A stretch of DNA of 64,000 nucleotides from Erythrobacter ramosus (GTDB taxonomy: Bacteria > Pseudomonadota > Alphaproteobacteria > Sphingomonadales > Sphingomonadaceae): positions 62,001-126,000 of the forward strand of contig NZ_WTYB01000004.1 in assembly GCF_009828055.1 (NCBI RefSeq), in the 5' to 3' direction. Below, in pieces: positions 1 to 12,541 of this stretch. Under the pieces are notes generated by a model. It was not told where the DNA came from, did no database searches, and saw nothing but the letters and a program-made list of their open reading frames with translations. The number at the start of each line of letters is the position of its first letter. Position 1 is the first letter of the stretch. The position numbers and the translations under genes were made by a program.

Positions 1-400
1 TGATCCGCGTCTCGATCGCCATGCCGATGCGCATGATCATCCGCGCGTCGGTCAGGATGTAGAGCGTCGTGCGCGCGCTCGCCCAGGCGAGCATATACAG
101 CAAGCCGACCAGCACCACCCCTAGCCCGGCGGCGACCAGCGCCGCTGTCGAGTTGCCGGTCAGCAATGCAATCACCGAAAGCGCGGCCATGTAGGTCCCG
201 GCCTTGTGGGCATGGAACGCCGAGCGGGCCAGCAGGCCGACCGTGGGACGGCCCTTCCACAAAACCTTTTCCTCAGGTGCCGGCGTGCCGATCCGGTCGC
301 CGAAAGCCTTGGGCCCATCATTCTCGAGCGAAGCGTGATCGAGGCCAGTGAGCAGCGACGTTTCCGTCGCTGCTGCACCTGCGGTTTGGTTCAGATCCAT
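1..400 (-). CDS. puhB: Photosynthetic complex assembly protein PuhB (C-terminus beyond window)
   Basis: This is the N-terminal 133 residues of a leftward gene cut by the window edge. Translation from the ATG at 398-400 gives MDLNQTAGAAATE..., then a conserved stretch (VLWKGRPTVGLLARSAFHAH), two hydrophobic segments at about residues 70-105, and TLYILTDARMIMRIGMAIET, typical of the PH-like domain of PuhB. Known role of the family: helps reaction-centre and LH1 assembly in the membrane. The start codon overlaps the end of puhA by 10 bases, so the two are translationally coupled. The identity rests on this motif and on position directly after puhA. Confidence 0.85.
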   Translation of the reverse strand, partial: MDLNQTAGAAATETSLLTGLDHASLENDGPKAFGDRIGTPAPEEKVLWKGRPTVGLLARSAFHAHKAGTYMAALSVIALLTGNSTAALVAAGLGVVLVGLLYMLAWASARTTLYILTDARMIMRIGMAIETRI

Positions 401-1197
401 GCTTCAGACCTTTCCGGAGTCGCATACATGTAACCGCCGCCGAAATAGGCCTGGACGCGGTCTTCTTCGTAGCGGGTGATGATGCCAGCGGTTTCGAGCG
501 TCGGTGCGTTCTCGAACTGCGCGGCGGTGATGGCGTCGATCTCGACGAACTTGGGCTTGTCCTCGATGATCGGCAGCAGCGCGTCGATCAGGCCGTTGCC
601 GTGGACCGTGGCAACCATCATGGGCGCCAGGACCTTCTTGCCGGTGGTGGTTTCGACTTCGAGGTAACGGATCAGGTGTTCGGCCTGATCGACCCAGATA
701 TCGCTGACCTTGCCCACGGTCACGCCGTCTGCAGCAACCACCGGCCAGCCAACCAGCTGCGGATCCTGCGGCGAGACGATGATCTCGTGGCTGGCAGCGA
801 TCGGAACGATGCGCGGACGACCATCGAAGGTGAGGTCGGGATACTTGGAGCGGTTGGCAAAGGCGGCCGGGCCCATGCCATCGATCATCGGATCGCCAGT
901 CGGCACCAGCGGCGCTCCAGCGGAGCGGAAGGCCGGCACGCCGGGGACGTTGATGTCATCGCGGGCGACGTCTTCCGGCACATAGGTGCCGCGGCCATTC
1001 GGCAGTTGGAAGGTCTTCTTGCCCGCATCGAACAGGCTGCCGGGGTGAATCTTGCCGGTGCCCTCATCTTCGAGCGGGTAGCCCTCACGGCGGCTTTCGC
1101 GGTTCAGGTAGAACACCAGCGCGATGAAGAATCCGAAAAACAGCAGGAAGGTGAGTTCGGCAACATCGAAGGTGCCGACGATATAGGCAGCGTTCAT
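391..1197 (-). CDS. puhA: Photosynthetic reaction centre subunit H
   Basis: 268 residues, close to the usual length of about 255-265. One membrane helix near residues 12-32 (ELTFLLFFGFFIALVFYLNR) is followed by the conserved RESRREGYPLE segment and a soluble PRC-barrel domain (for example VVAADGVTVGKVSDIWVD). Subunit H caps the cytoplasmic face of the L/M core and guides proton transfer to the secondary quinone. It is the penultimate visible gene of the bchF-puhB operon, 73 bases after lhaA. The downstream puhB start overlaps its end. Confidence 0.96.
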   Translation of the reverse strand: MNAAYIVGTFDVAELTFLLFFGFFIALVFYLNRESRREGYPLEDEGTGKIHPGSLFDAGKKTFQLPNGRGTYVPEDVARDDINVPGVPAFRSAGAPLVPTGDPMIDGMGPAAFANRSKYPDLTFDGRPRIVPIAASHEIIVSPQDPQLVGWPVVAADGVTVGKVSDIWVDQAEHLIRYLEVETTTGKKVLAPMMVATVHGNGLIDALLPIIEDKPKFVEIDAITAAQFENAPTLETAGIITRYEEDRVQAYFGGGYMYATPERSEAWI

Positions 1198-1270
1198 TTC
1201 ATATTCCTCTCATGGAGCAATCCGGCTGGGGCGGAGCCGGCCAAGGATCGGGACGGGCGGGCACAGGTAA

Positions 1271-2710
1271 TCATGTCGGAAACTCAACAAGCCCAAAGGG
1301 CTGGGCGAGTGGGTCTTCGGCGTCGTCCGGCAGGCGGCGTTGGTGGCTGACCAGCGGGCCGATTGCGGCAAGGCCGATAAGCAGAAGAGCGATCTCGAGG
1401 ATGTAGACAGAGCCATATCCGGTGGCGCGCATGGCGATGCTGGCGGTCTGATCGCCGCTTTGCAGCAGCGCTGCGATCCCGTCGCGCATCAGGCCCCCTA
1501 TGGCGATGCCCAATCCGGCGCAGGTCGCCTGCACCGCGCCCCATGCGCCCAGCGCAAGGCCGGCAGTCTGATGTTTGGCCAGGCTCATCGCTTCCATCAG
1601 GGTGCCGACCGAGAACAACCCGAGGCCGACCCCGATGGTCAGCGCACCGGCATACAGCATCAGCGGCGCGCCGAAGGGGCCAGCGAACAGCACCAGCAGA
1701 AAGGCGTTGATCCCGACCACCAGCCCGGCCCCGGCGAGCCGGAGCGGATCCCAGCCGCGTGCCAGCGCCCGGCCCGAAAGCATGAACCCGAACAGCGAGC
1801 CAAGCGCCCAGGCGCCCGTAAGTCCAGTAGTCGCACCAACCGAAAGGCCGAGGATTTCGCCGCCATAGGGCTCAAGCAGCGCGTCCTGCATGGCAAAGCC
1901 CGCTGCGCCGATGCCAATCGCAGTCAGCAAGCGGGCGTTGCGGCCATCGGTGATGAAGGCCTGCCAGATTTCCTTGAACGTCGCCGTCTCGCGCTCGGGC
2001 GCGGTGACGGCCGGGTTGCGCGCTTCCTGCTTCCACAAGGCGATCACGTTGAGAATGACCGTCAGCAGCGCACAGCCCTGGATCACTTGCACCAGCTTGG
2101 TCGCGGAATAATCGGACAGTACGCCGCCGATCACGAAGGCGGAAAACATCATGCCGACCAGCAGCATCACGTAAAGCAGCGCGACCGCGCGCGGGCGCTT
2201 GTCTTCCGGCGCAAGGTCAGTCGCCAGCGCGAGGCCAGCGGTCTGAGTGACGTGGAAGCCGGTGCCGGTCAGCAGGAAGGCGGCGGTCGCGGCGGCGAGG
2301 CCGATCTCGAACCGCTCAGGGATCCCCAGCAGTAGCAGTGCGAACGGCATGATCGCCAGCCCGCCGAACTGCATCAGTGTGCCGAACCAGATATAGGGCA
2401 CCCGCCGCCAGCCGAGCACCGAACGGTGCGTGTCGGACTTATGGCCGATCAGCGCGCGGAACGGCGCGGCAAACAACGGCACCGCGATGAGCAGCGCAAC
2501 CAGCCAAGTGGGCGTGCCAAGCTCGACCACCATGACCCGGTTCAAGGTGCCGTTGAGCAGCACCATCGCCATGCCGACGCTCACCTGAAACAGCGCGAGG
2601 CGCAGAAGGCGCGGCAGCGGCAGGTCCACACTCGCCGCATCCGCAAACGGCAGCAGCTGGAAAACCAGCGCCGTCCAATGCGGTTTGGGAGGGTGGACGG
2701 GAAGGGTCAT
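1271..2710 (-). CDS. lhaA: LhaA/PucC-family light-harvesting assembly transporter
   Basis: 479 residues with about twelve hydrophobic segments, an MFS-like fold of the PucC/LhaA/Bch2 family. The N-terminus (LPRLLRLALFQVSVGMAMVL) and RALIGHKSDTHRS are family hallmarks. LhaA is needed for efficient LH1 assembly, probably by delivering bacteriochlorophyll to the antenna polypeptides. The start overlaps the bchM stop by 4 bases (ATGA), and the gene lies directly upstream of puhA, its classical place in photosynthesis clusters. A second PucC-like gene at 15184-16542 is a paralogue. Confidence 0.9.
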   Translation of the reverse strand: MTLPVHPPKPHWTALVFQLLPFADAASVDLPLPRLLRLALFQVSVGMAMVLLNGTLNRVMVVELGTPTWLVALLIAVPLFAAPFRALIGHKSDTHRSVLGWRRVPYIWFGTLMQFGGLAIMPFALLLLGIPERFEIGLAAATAAFLLTGTGFHVTQTAGLALATDLAPEDKRPRAVALLYVMLLVGMMFSAFVIGGVLSDYSATKLVQVIQGCALLTVILNVIALWKQEARNPAVTAPERETATFKEIWQAFITDGRNARLLTAIGIGAAGFAMQDALLEPYGGEILGLSVGATTGLTGAWALGSLFGFMLSGRALARGWDPLRLAGAGLVVGINAFLLVLFAGPFGAPLMLYAGALTIGVGLGLFSVGTLMEAMSLAKHQTAGLALGAWGAVQATCAGLGIAIGGLMRDGIAALLQSGDQTASIAMRATGYGSVYILEIALLLIGLAAIGPLVSHQRRLPDDAEDPLAQPFGLVEFPT

Positions 2711-3410
2711 CCGTGGCGCACCAGTTCCAGCGCTTGCGAGGTGTAGAACCCGCTGCTGATGCGCTGGGTGCGGCCGATGCTCCAGCCTTGCAGGCGGGAA
2801 AGCCGCTCGCGCAGATCATCCTCGGCGGTCGGGACGATGGCGGGCGAGCGGTCTGACTTGGGGAAGAACTTGCCGACTTCGTGCATCGCGCTCAGCAGGC
2901 GGGTGCGCGGGGCGAAGGTGAACAGGATCGATCCGGTGGTGCGCTGCGCCAGCTGCGTCAGGGCATCGACCAGATCTTCGGGCTGGTAATGGATGAGCGA
3001 GTCCATCGCGACCACATGGGCAAAGGTGCCCAGTTGCGGATCAAGCATGTCGCCCGAGCGCCAGTGGATGCGGCCATGGCCGATGAACGAAGGCGTGCGT
3101 TCGCGGGCGACTTCGACGAGGCCAGCGGCGACATCGATCCCGGTGACTTCGGCGCCGCGGCACGCCGCCGCAACCGCCAATGAACCGGTGCCGCATCCCG
3201 CATCGAGCACCTTGGTGCGGCGCAGGTCGGTCGGCAACCAGTCCAAAAGGTTGGCACGCATCGCATCGCGTCCGGCGCGCACAGTCGCGCGGATGCCGCT
3301 CACCTTCGCATCGGAGGTAAGGTCGATCCACGCCTGACGCGCGGTGCTGTCGAAATAGGTCGCCAGCGCCTCGCGCCGGTGATCATATTCGGATGAGTGC
3401 CGGGTCGCCA

Positions 3411-3411
<1 letters not shown>
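2707..3411 (-). CDS. bchM: Mg-protoporphyrin IX O-methyltransferase
   Basis: 234 residues, the normal BchM length. The S-adenosylmethionine site is VLDAGCGTGSLAVAA, followed by the acidic strand end VTGIDVA. The N-terminus (HRREALATYFDSTARQAWIDL) is typical of BchM. It methylates the ring C 13-propionate of Mg-protoporphyrin IX after the chelatase step. Its start codon overlaps the bchL stop by one base (TAATG) and its stop overlaps lhaA, so translation is coupled on both sides. Confidence 0.95.
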
Positions 3412-4313
<902 letters not shown>

Positions 4314-4326
4314 CTATCCCTTGAAT

Positions 4327-7300
4327 TCATTCTGCCGGGAACACGCCTTCAAGGCGGTCCTCCAGCTCGTCATTGGCTTCGCGCAAAGCGGCGAGAGTGG
4401 CTTCATCCGGCGCCCACAGGTTGCGGTCACAGGCTTCCAGCAGCCGGTTCGCCACGCGGCCCGCGCTCTTGGGGTTGAGCGCCGACATCCGCCGCCGCAT
4501 GTCGGCATCCAGCACGAAGGTCTCGGAAATCTTCTGGTACACCCACGGGGCGACCTGACCGGTTGTAGCCGACCAGCCCAGCGTGCTGGTCACATGGCCT
4601 TCAATCTGGCGAACGCCTTCGTAACCATGTTCCAGCAGGCCTTCGAACCACTTGGGGTTCAGCGTGCGGGTGCGGGTTTCGAGGTCGATCTGCTCGCCCA
4701 GCGTGCGTACCTTGGTGCTGCCGCGCGTCGCATCGAGGATATAGACCGGCGTTTCCGCCCCCTTGGCCCGCGCGACCGAGCGGGTCACGCCGCCAAGCCC
4801 GTCGACATATTGATCGACATCATTGATGCCGAGTTCGACGCTTTCGAGGTTCTGGTAGGTGAAATCGACCGTGCTCAAAGCGCTTTGCAGCAATTCGCGC
4901 TGCTGCACCGGCTTGCCCGAGACCCCGTAGGCAAAGCCCTTGTTGATCTCGAAGGCATTGGCGAGTTCATCGGGATCGGCCCAGACACCGCCTTCGATCA
5001 TCTGGTTGACGTTGGCGCCATAAGCGCCCTCTGCATTGGAGAAGACGCGCAAGGCGGCGGTCTCGAGATCGCAGCCGTGCTTTTCCATCTGCGCCAGCGT
5101 GTGCTTGCGGACGAAGTTGGCCTCAAGGGTCTCGTCCTCGGCCTGGCTGGCGAGCAGCGCGGCTTCGGCGAGCATCCGGGTCTGCATCGGCAGCAGATCG
5201 CGGAAGATACCCGAAAGCGTCATTACCACATCGATCCGCGGACGGCCCAGATCGGCGAGCGGGATCAATTCCGCGCCGGCCAGACGACCATAGGAGTCAC
5301 GCCGGGGGCGGGCGCCCATCAGCGTCATCGCTTGCGCGATCTGGACGCCTTCGGACTTCATGTTGTCGGTGCCCCACAGCACCATCGCGATGCTTTCCGG
5401 GAAGGGCTCGCCGCCGTTTACATGGCGGGCGATCAGCTGTTCGGCCTGTTCACTTCCCAACCGGCAGGCGTAGGCCGACGGCATCAGGAACGGATCGAAG
5501 CCGTGGATATTGCGGCCCGTGGGCAGCACGTCGGGGTTCACCACCACATCGCCGCCGGGGGCGGGCTGGACATAGCCGCCATCCAGCGCGTGGATCAGCG
5601 CGCCCAGTTCATCCGAGGAATCGAGCTTGGCCGCCAGCACCGCGCGTTCGGGTGTCGGGCCATCAAGGCTCCCGGCTTCCATCATCGCATCGAGCATATC
5701 TTCGCGCTCAATCCCTTGCGGGTTGCGGCCGAGGATATGCAGGCCATGGGGGATCAGCGCCGCTTCCATCTCATAAAGCCGCGCAGGCAGCTCGCCGATA
5801 TCGGCATAAGTGATGTCGAGCGCTTCGCACTGATCGGCGACCAGTTGTGCAAGGTCAGCACGCTCAGCGGCATGATCGGCATCGTCAATCGTGGTGCGCC
5901 AGCGCTCGACGGTGGCCTTGAGTTCGACCAGGCCCTTGTACAATCCGGCCTGCGCGAGCGGCGGGGTGAGATAGCTCACCAGAGTCGCGCCAGAGCGGCG
6001 CTTGGCCAGCATCCCTTCGGAAGGGTTGTTGGCGGCGTAGAGGTAGAAATTGGGCGTGTCGCCGATCAGGCGGTCCGGCCAGCACTTGCCTGACATCCCG
6101 GCCTGCTTCCCCGGCATGAATTCGAGCGCGCCGTGCGTGCCGAAATGCAGGATTGCATGGGCGCCGAAATCTTCGCGGATCCAGCGATAGAAGGCGCTGA
6201 AGGCGTGGGTGGGGCTGAAGGTGCCTTCGAACAGCAACCGCATCGGATCGCCTTCGTAGCCGAAGCCCGGTTGCACGCCGACGAACACATTGCCGAAATG
6301 CGCGCCCTGAATGAGGATGTTGCCGCCATCGGACAGCTGCTTGCCGGGGGCGGGGCCCCATGCTGCCTCGATTTCGGCGAGGTGCTTTTCGCGCCGCACG
6401 TGTTCATCGGCCGGGATGCGGTGGGCGACGTTGGCGTCGGTGCCATAGCGATCGGTATTGCCCTTCAGCAGCGCGTCCCGCATCGCATCGACGCTTTCGG
6501 GGACGTCGACCGCATAGCCATCGGCGCTGAGGCGCTGGAGCGTAGCGTAGAGCGATTCGTGTACCGCCATGAAGGCGGCGGTTCCGGTGGCTCCGGCATT
6601 GGGCGGGAAATTGAACACCACGATGGCGAGCTTGCGGGCTGCACGCTCGCTCTTGCGCAGCTGGATCAGTTTGACAGTGCGCGCGGCCAGCGCCTCGGCG
6701 CGTTCCGGGCAGGCCTGCATCGGGCGGGCCTTGTGCGAAGCGGGACGGGCGCAATTGCGATCGCAGCCGGTGCAGCCCTTGTCCGAATTGCCGGCACGGC
6801 CGCCGAACACGCTTGGCACGGTCGAACCGTCAAGCTCCGGCATGGCGACCATCATCGTCGATTCGAGCGGCAGCAGGCCTTGCGGCCGGTGCGCCCAATC
6901 TTCAATCGTCTGGAACTCGATCGCGTGGGCGGCGAGGTAGGGCAAGTCCAGCTTGCCCAGCACATCGCGCGCGGCTTGCGCGTCGGAATAGGCGGGGCCG
7001 CCGACGAGACTGAATCCGGTGAGGTTGACCACGGCGTCCACCGTGGGCTGGCCATCCGGGCCGATGAAGAAAGCTTCAATCGCCGGGCGCGCATCAAGCC
7101 CGCTGGCGAACACCGGAACGACCTTGAGACCAGCGGCTTCGAAGGCGGCAATCGCCCCGTCATAATGCGCGCAGTCACGGCCGAGCAGGTAGGAGCGCAG
7201 CAGGATCAGGCCGACCGTGCCGTGCTGGCCCTCCTCAAGCGGGAGGAGGCGCAGGCTTTCGGAGATGCGCTGCTGGGTGCGCGGGTGATAGACTCCGGTC

Positions 7301-7986
7301 TCGGGATATTCGAGCGGGGCTTCGGCCTTGGTGATCCCGCGGCGATAGAGCCGCTCACCTGCTGCATAGCGATCAATCAGTGCGCGGACCATGGCGACGA
7401 CGTTCTCGTCCGAACCGGCCAACCAGTATTGCAGCGTCAGGAAATAGGCGCGCACGTCTTGCGCGGTGCCGGGAATGAAGCGCAGCAGCTTGGGCAGGCG
7501 GCGCAGCATCTTCATCTGCCCCGCGCCCGAATTGCCGCCGGGCTTGCCAGCATTGCCGCGCAGCTTCTTCAGCAGCGCGAGCGGGCCCTTGGCCGGCGCA
7601 TCCATCCGGTAAGCGCCCATCTTGGTCAGCCGGACGACTTCGCCCGCTGACATCAGGCAGACCATCGCATCGCAATCTTCGCGCCGCGCTTCGAGGCTCG
7701 GCAGGATTGCGCGGATGTGATCGTCGAGGAACAGCATCGTCGCGATGACAATGTCGGCTTCGGCGATGGCCGCCTTGCAATGTTCAAGCTCGCCGGCGTC
7801 GCTACCCCATTCGGATGCTGCAAGCAGGCTGAGATCGATACCCTCTGCCGCCAGTGCTTCCTCTGCCCGGTCAACTGCGCCTTTGAGGTGATTGTCGAGA
7901 GTGACGATCACGACCCGGACGGGCGCGCGGGGGTCCAGCGTGGAAGCGGAGGCGACATTACCGTGCATAATGCGCCTTTGCGTCAT
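4327..7986 (-). CDS. bchH: Magnesium chelatase subunit H
   Basis: 1219 residues, the porphyrin-binding catalytic subunit of Mg-chelatase. It works with BchI and BchD (encoded at 32209-34895) to insert Mg2+ into protoporphyrin IX. Family signatures include the N-terminal [10 protein letters not shown] region, [15 protein letters not shown] and [16 protein letters not shown]. The gene overlaps bchB by 29 bases if the first ATG (7986) is used. A second ATG at 7968 (MHGNVAS...) would shorten the protein by six residues and is also possible. Confidence 0.97.
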   Translation of the reverse strand: MTQRRIMHGNVASASTLDPRAPVRVVIVTLDNHLKGAVDRAEEALAAEGIDLSLLAASEWGSDAGELEHCKAAIAEADIVIATMLFLDDHIRAILPSLEARREDCDAMVCLMSAGEVVRLTKMGAYRMDAPAKGPLALLKKLRGNAGKPGGNSGAGQMKMLRRLPKLLRFIPGTAQDVRAYFLTLQYWLAGSDENVVAMVRALIDRYAAGERLYRRGITKAEAPLEYPETGVYHPRTQQRISESLRLLPLEEGQHGTVGLILLRSYLLGRDCAHYDGAIAAFEAAGLKVVPVFASGLDARPAIEAFFIGPDGQPTVDAVVNLTGFSLVGGPAYSDAQAARDVLGKLDLPYLAAHAIEFQTIEDWAHRPQGLLPLESTMMVAMPELDGSTVPSVFGGRAGNSDKGCTGCDRNCARPASHKARPMQACPERAEALAARTVKLIQLRKSERAARKLAIVVFNFPPNAGATGTAAFMAVHESLYATLQRLSADGYAVDVPESVDAMRDALLKGNTDRYGTDANVAHRIPADEHVRREKHLAEIEAAWGPAPGKQLSDGGNILIQGAHFGNVFVGVQPGFGYEGDPMRLLFEGTFSPTHAFSAFYRWIREDFGAHAILHFGTHGALEFMPGKQAGMSGKCWPDRLIGDTPNFYLYAANNPSEGMLAKRRSGATLVSYLTPPLAQAGLYKGLVELKATVERWRTTIDDADHAAERADLAQLVADQCEALDITYADIGELPARLYEMEAALIPHGLHILGRNPQGIEREDMLDAMMEAGSLDGPTPERAVLAAKLDSSDELGALIHALDGGYVQPAPGGDVVVNPDVLPTGRNIHGFDPFLMPSAYACRLGSEQAEQLIARHVNGGEPFPESIAMVLWGTDNMKSEGVQIAQAMTLMGARPRRDSYGRLAGAELIPLADLGRPRIDVVMTLSGIFRDLLPMQTRMLAEAALLASQAEDETLEANFVRKHTLAQMEKHGCDLETAALRVFSNAEGAYGANVNQMIEGGVWADPDELANAFEINKGFAYGVSGKPVQQRELLQSALSTVDFTYQNLESVELGINDVDQYVDGLGGVTRSVARAKGAETPVYILDATRGSTKVRTLGEQIDLETRTRTLNPKWFEGLLEHGYEGVRQIEGHVTSTLGWSATTGQVAPWVYQKISETFVLDADMRRRMSALNPKSAGRVANRLLEACDRNLWAPDEATLAALREANDELEDRLEGVFPAE

Positions 7987-9529
7987 AGAGGGTTTCGAGG
8001 TCGATTTGCCTGCGACCCTCGGCTGCGGCGAAGTTCTCGGTGTTGCGGCGAGCCTTGCCGCGCACGAAGAACGGGATTTTTTTCAGCTCGCGCTCGGCCT
8101 CTACGGTCCAGAGCGTGCCGTCATCATCCGCCATTGCCGGTGCGGGAATGTCTTCCACCGGTGCTTCCGAAACGGCCTGAACTGACGCCTTGCGTGGGCT
8201 ATGTGCCGCGTGGTGCGATGCGCCTGCCTCGTCGGAGAACTCGAAATCCTCGCGGAACATGGTGAGCAGGTGCTCTTCCAGCCCCATCACCAGCGGGTGG
8301 ACCCAGGTGTCGAAGATCACATTGGCGCCTTCAAAGCCCATCTGCGGCGAGTGGCGTGCGGGGAAATCCTGCACGTGGACTGGCGCGCTGATAACGGCGC
8401 AGGGGATGCCCAGCCGTTTGGCAATGTGCCGCTCCATCTGCGTGCCCAGCACCAGTTCGGGCGCGGCAGCGGCAATGGCGTCTTCGACCGCGAGGTGGTC
8501 ATCGGTGATCAGTGGTTCGATCCCGCAGCGAGCCGCTTCGGCGCGGACTTCGCGGGCGAATTCACGGCTGTAGCAGCCGAGGCCGCAGACTTCGAAGCCC
8601 AGTTCCTCGCGAGCGATGCGGGCGGCGGCGACCGCGTGGGTCGCGTCGCCGAAGATGAAGACGCGCTTGGAGGTCAGGTAGGTCGAATCAACCGACCGTG
8701 ACCACCAGGGCATCCGGGAAGAGGTGTCGCCGAGGGCAGGCGTGGGATCTGCACCTGCCAGCTCGGCGACGTCGGCAATGAAGGAGCGGGTGGCTCCCAC
8801 GCCGATAGGGACGGTCCGCACTGCGGGCTGATCGAAAGTCTTTTCGAGCCAGCGGGCGGCCTCATCTGCGATTTCGGGATAGAGGACGATGTTGAAATCG
8901 GCTTGGCCGATCCGGGTGATGTCCTCCGGGGTGGCACCCAGCGGAGCGACGAGATTGACCTCGACACCCAGCAGGGCAAGAATCTTGCGGATCTCGACGA
9001 GATCGTCGCGGTGGCGGAAGCCCAAGGCGGTGGGGCCGAGGATGTTGACGCGGGCCGGACGACCTTCACGCGGCTCACGCACCACCGACTTGTCGGCGAG
9101 GGTGCGGACGATCTGGTAGAAGGTCTCCGCCGCGCCCCAGTTTTCTTTTCGCTGATAGCTCGGCAGTTCAAGCGGGATGACCGGGCAGGGCAAGCCCATC
9201 GCCTCGGACAGGCCGGCCGGATCGTCCTGGATCAGCTCTGCGGTGCAGGACGCGCCGACGATGATCGCTTGCGGCTTGAACCGGGCCACCGCTTCGCGCG
9301 CGGCATCTTGGAAGATTTGCGCGGTATCCTTGCCCAGATCGCGGGCTTCGAAGGTGGTGTAGGTGACCGGCGGGCGCTTGCCGCGCCGCTCGATCATCGT
9401 GAACAGCAGGTCCGCATAGGTATCGCCCTGCGGTGCGTGCAGCACGTAGTGGAGTTTCTCCATCGCGGTCGCCACGCGCATTGCGCCGACGTGCGGGGGG
9501 CCTTCATATGTCCAGACTGCCAGTTGCAT
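7958..9529 (-). CDS. bchB: Protochlorophyllide reductase (dark-operative) subunit B
   Basis: 523 residues, the normal BchB length. It forms the catalytic NB heterotetramer with BchN. The N-terminus [20 protein letters not shown] is highly conserved, and Asp36 (QGDTYAD) matches the unusual aspartate ligand of the NB-cluster. The small C-terminal domain is separated from the core by an Ala/His/Pro-rich linker (about residues 430-465) before [20 protein letters not shown]. It begins three bases after the bchN stop. Confidence 0.97.
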   Translation of the reverse strand: MQLAVWTYEGPPHVGAMRVATAMEKLHYVLHAPQGDTYADLLFTMIERRGKRPPVTYTTFEARDLGKDTAQIFQDAAREAVARFKPQAIIVGASCTAELIQDDPAGLSEAMGLPCPVIPLELPSYQRKENWGAAETFYQIVRTLADKSVVREPREGRPARVNILGPTALGFRHRDDLVEIRKILALLGVEVNLVAPLGATPEDITRIGQADFNIVLYPEIADEAARWLEKTFDQPAVRTVPIGVGATRSFIADVAELAGADPTPALGDTSSRMPWWSRSVDSTYLTSKRVFIFGDATHAVAAARIAREELGFEVCGLGCYSREFAREVRAEAARCGIEPLITDDHLAVEDAIAAAAPELVLGTQMERHIAKRLGIPCAVISAPVHVQDFPARHSPQMGFEGANVIFDTWVHPLVMGLEEHLLTMFREDFEFSDEAGASHHAAHSPRKASVQAVSEAPVEDIPAPAMADDDGTLWTVEAERELKKIPFFVRGKARRNTENFAAAEGRRQIDLETLYDAKAHYAR

Positions 9530-9532
9530 CGC

Positions 9533-11391
<1,859 letters not shown>

Positions 11392-11632
11392 GTGATGCGT
11401 TAGCCTTTTCTCTCAGACTCGGAGATTACCCTTTCCAACTTGAGTGTCAACTAGATTGGACGTTTAGTTTTGTTGACGATTACAGATTCCCCAGTAAGGT
11501 CATTTGCGCCATGCCGGGAAAAAGCGTATTTAGAGTCGCTGGCCCTTGGGGATCAGGGCTGCTGCCGATCACTGTTGGATCGGTACACCTCCTGCGGAAG
11601 GTTCGTCCGCAAGACCTGGGAGGGTCTGACGA
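11392..11632. promoter_or_regulatory. Divergent control region bchF / ppaA-ppsR with PpsR-type operators
   Basis: This 241-base region separates the leftward bchF operon from ppaA-ppsR. At 11445-11462 is TGT-N12-ACG, close to the PpsR/CrtJ consensus TGT-N12-ACA. It abuts a weaker CGT-N12-ACG at 11461-11478, giving a tandem arrangement. On the minus strand the first site contains TTGACA (11445-11450), followed after about 16-17 bases by TAATCT, a plausible -35/-10 pair for bchF. Binding here would repress bchF under oxygen and could also autoregulate ppaA-ppsR. Confidence 0.75.
11588..11627 (+). promoter_or_regulatory. Structured leader of ppaA that can hide the ribosome binding site
   Basis: The Shine-Dalgarno sequence GGGAGGG (11618-11624) lies 8 bases before the ppaA ATG. 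It sits in the loop and 3' arm of a five-pair stem AGACC/GGTCT (612-616 with 623-627 of 11xxx). A CCTCC at 11588-11592 could instead pair with GGAGG at 11619-11623. Between them is a perfect six-pair hairpin TGCGGA/TCCGCA (11593-11598 with 11606-11611). Two mutually exclusive ways to mask the ribosome site are visible; function is inferred. Confidence 0.4.
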
Positions 11633-12529
11633 ATGGGAGAGTCCAAGGCTTCGAGCATGTTTGGTGCAGGATCGGCGGTCCTGCGGGGGGTCATCTCGGC
11701 GCCGCTTGAAGCGGTGCGACGACGCGGTTCTGCTGCCAACCCCGATCAGCCCGATTCCGTCAATGCGATCATCGAGGGTGAGATCATTCCTCGCCTGTTG
11801 ATGGCCCACACCAGCTCTGACGTTCAGGCCCGATCGAAACGATCCCGAACCATTTCTGCGGACGAAGCCTCGCGCTTCGCCGTTTTGCCGTTGCGGCTGG
11901 AAGCGGCGAGCCTCCTCGAAGAGGTCGATGCCTTCATCACCAAAGGCGCCAGTGTCGAGACGATCTGCCTCGATCTACTCGCGCCGGCCGCCCGCAAGCT
12001 GGGTGAGATGTGGGAATCGGATGAATGCGATTTCCTTGATGTTACAATGGGCTTATGGCGACTTCAGGAAGTGATGCGCGAAGTCGCAGCACGCTCGCCC
12101 GCCGTGATGGGTGGGATGAACCTTCCATACACCGCTTTGTTCTCGCCGATGCCGGGGGATAACCACAACTTCGGCACACTGATGATCGAAGAAGTCTTCG
12201 CCCGCGGCGGCTGGCGCAGCGAGGCGCTGGTCAAGCCTGAGCGGCGCGAATTGCTTGATCGCCTCGCACGCCAACCCTTCGACCTCATCGGATTGACCCT
12301 CGCCCGCGATTGTCCTAGCGCCGCGCTCGGTAACCTTATCAAGGCGGTGCGCAACGTATCGGCCAATCCTCACATCATCGTGCTTGTGGGCGGACGAATG
12401 ATCAACGAAAACCCCGGAGTTGCGATAGAAGTTGGTGCCGATGGTACAGGAGCGGACGCGCTGGCCGCGCTCGAACTGGCGAATTCGTTACTGAAGACCG
12501 CTGCCACCCGCCATCTGAACCTGTTGTAG
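11633..12529 (+). CDS. ppaA: B12-binding photosynthesis regulator PpaA/AerR
   Basis: 298 residues. A helical N-terminal part is followed by a cobalamin-binding-like domain. DNHNFG at residues 176-181 matches the DxHxxG signature, with His178 as the candidate axial ligand. A conserved GLTLARDCPSAALG and VGGRMINENPG complete the Rossmann-like fold. In Rhodobacter, AerR with bound B12 antagonises CrtJ/PpsR, linking light and oxygen to pigment synthesis. It lies 12 bases upstream of ppsR in the same operon. A later in-frame ATG (MFGAGS, residue 9) is an alternative start. Confidence 0.9.
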   Translation: MGESKASSMFGAGSAVLRGVISAPLEAVRRRGSAANPDQPDSVNAIIEGEIIPRLLMAHTSSDVQARSKRSRTISADEASRFAVLPLRLEAASLLEEVDAFITKGASVETICLDLLAPAARKLGEMWESDECDFLDVTMGLWRLQEVMREVAARSPAVMGGMNLPYTALFSPMPGDNHNFGTLMIEEVFARGGWRSEALVKPERRELLDRLARQPFDLIGLTLARDCPSAALGNLIKAVRNVSANPHIIVLVGGRMINENPGVAIEVGADGTGADALAALELANSLLKTAATRHLNLL

Positions 12530-12541
12530 GTTCGATCAGTC

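Noticed and set aside
11575..11600. Leader of ppaA resembles the 3' end of 16S rRNA (GGATC...ACACCTCCT)
   Set aside because: Only short stretches match and no other rRNA sequence is present; treated as a possible anti-Shine-Dalgarno inside the leader.
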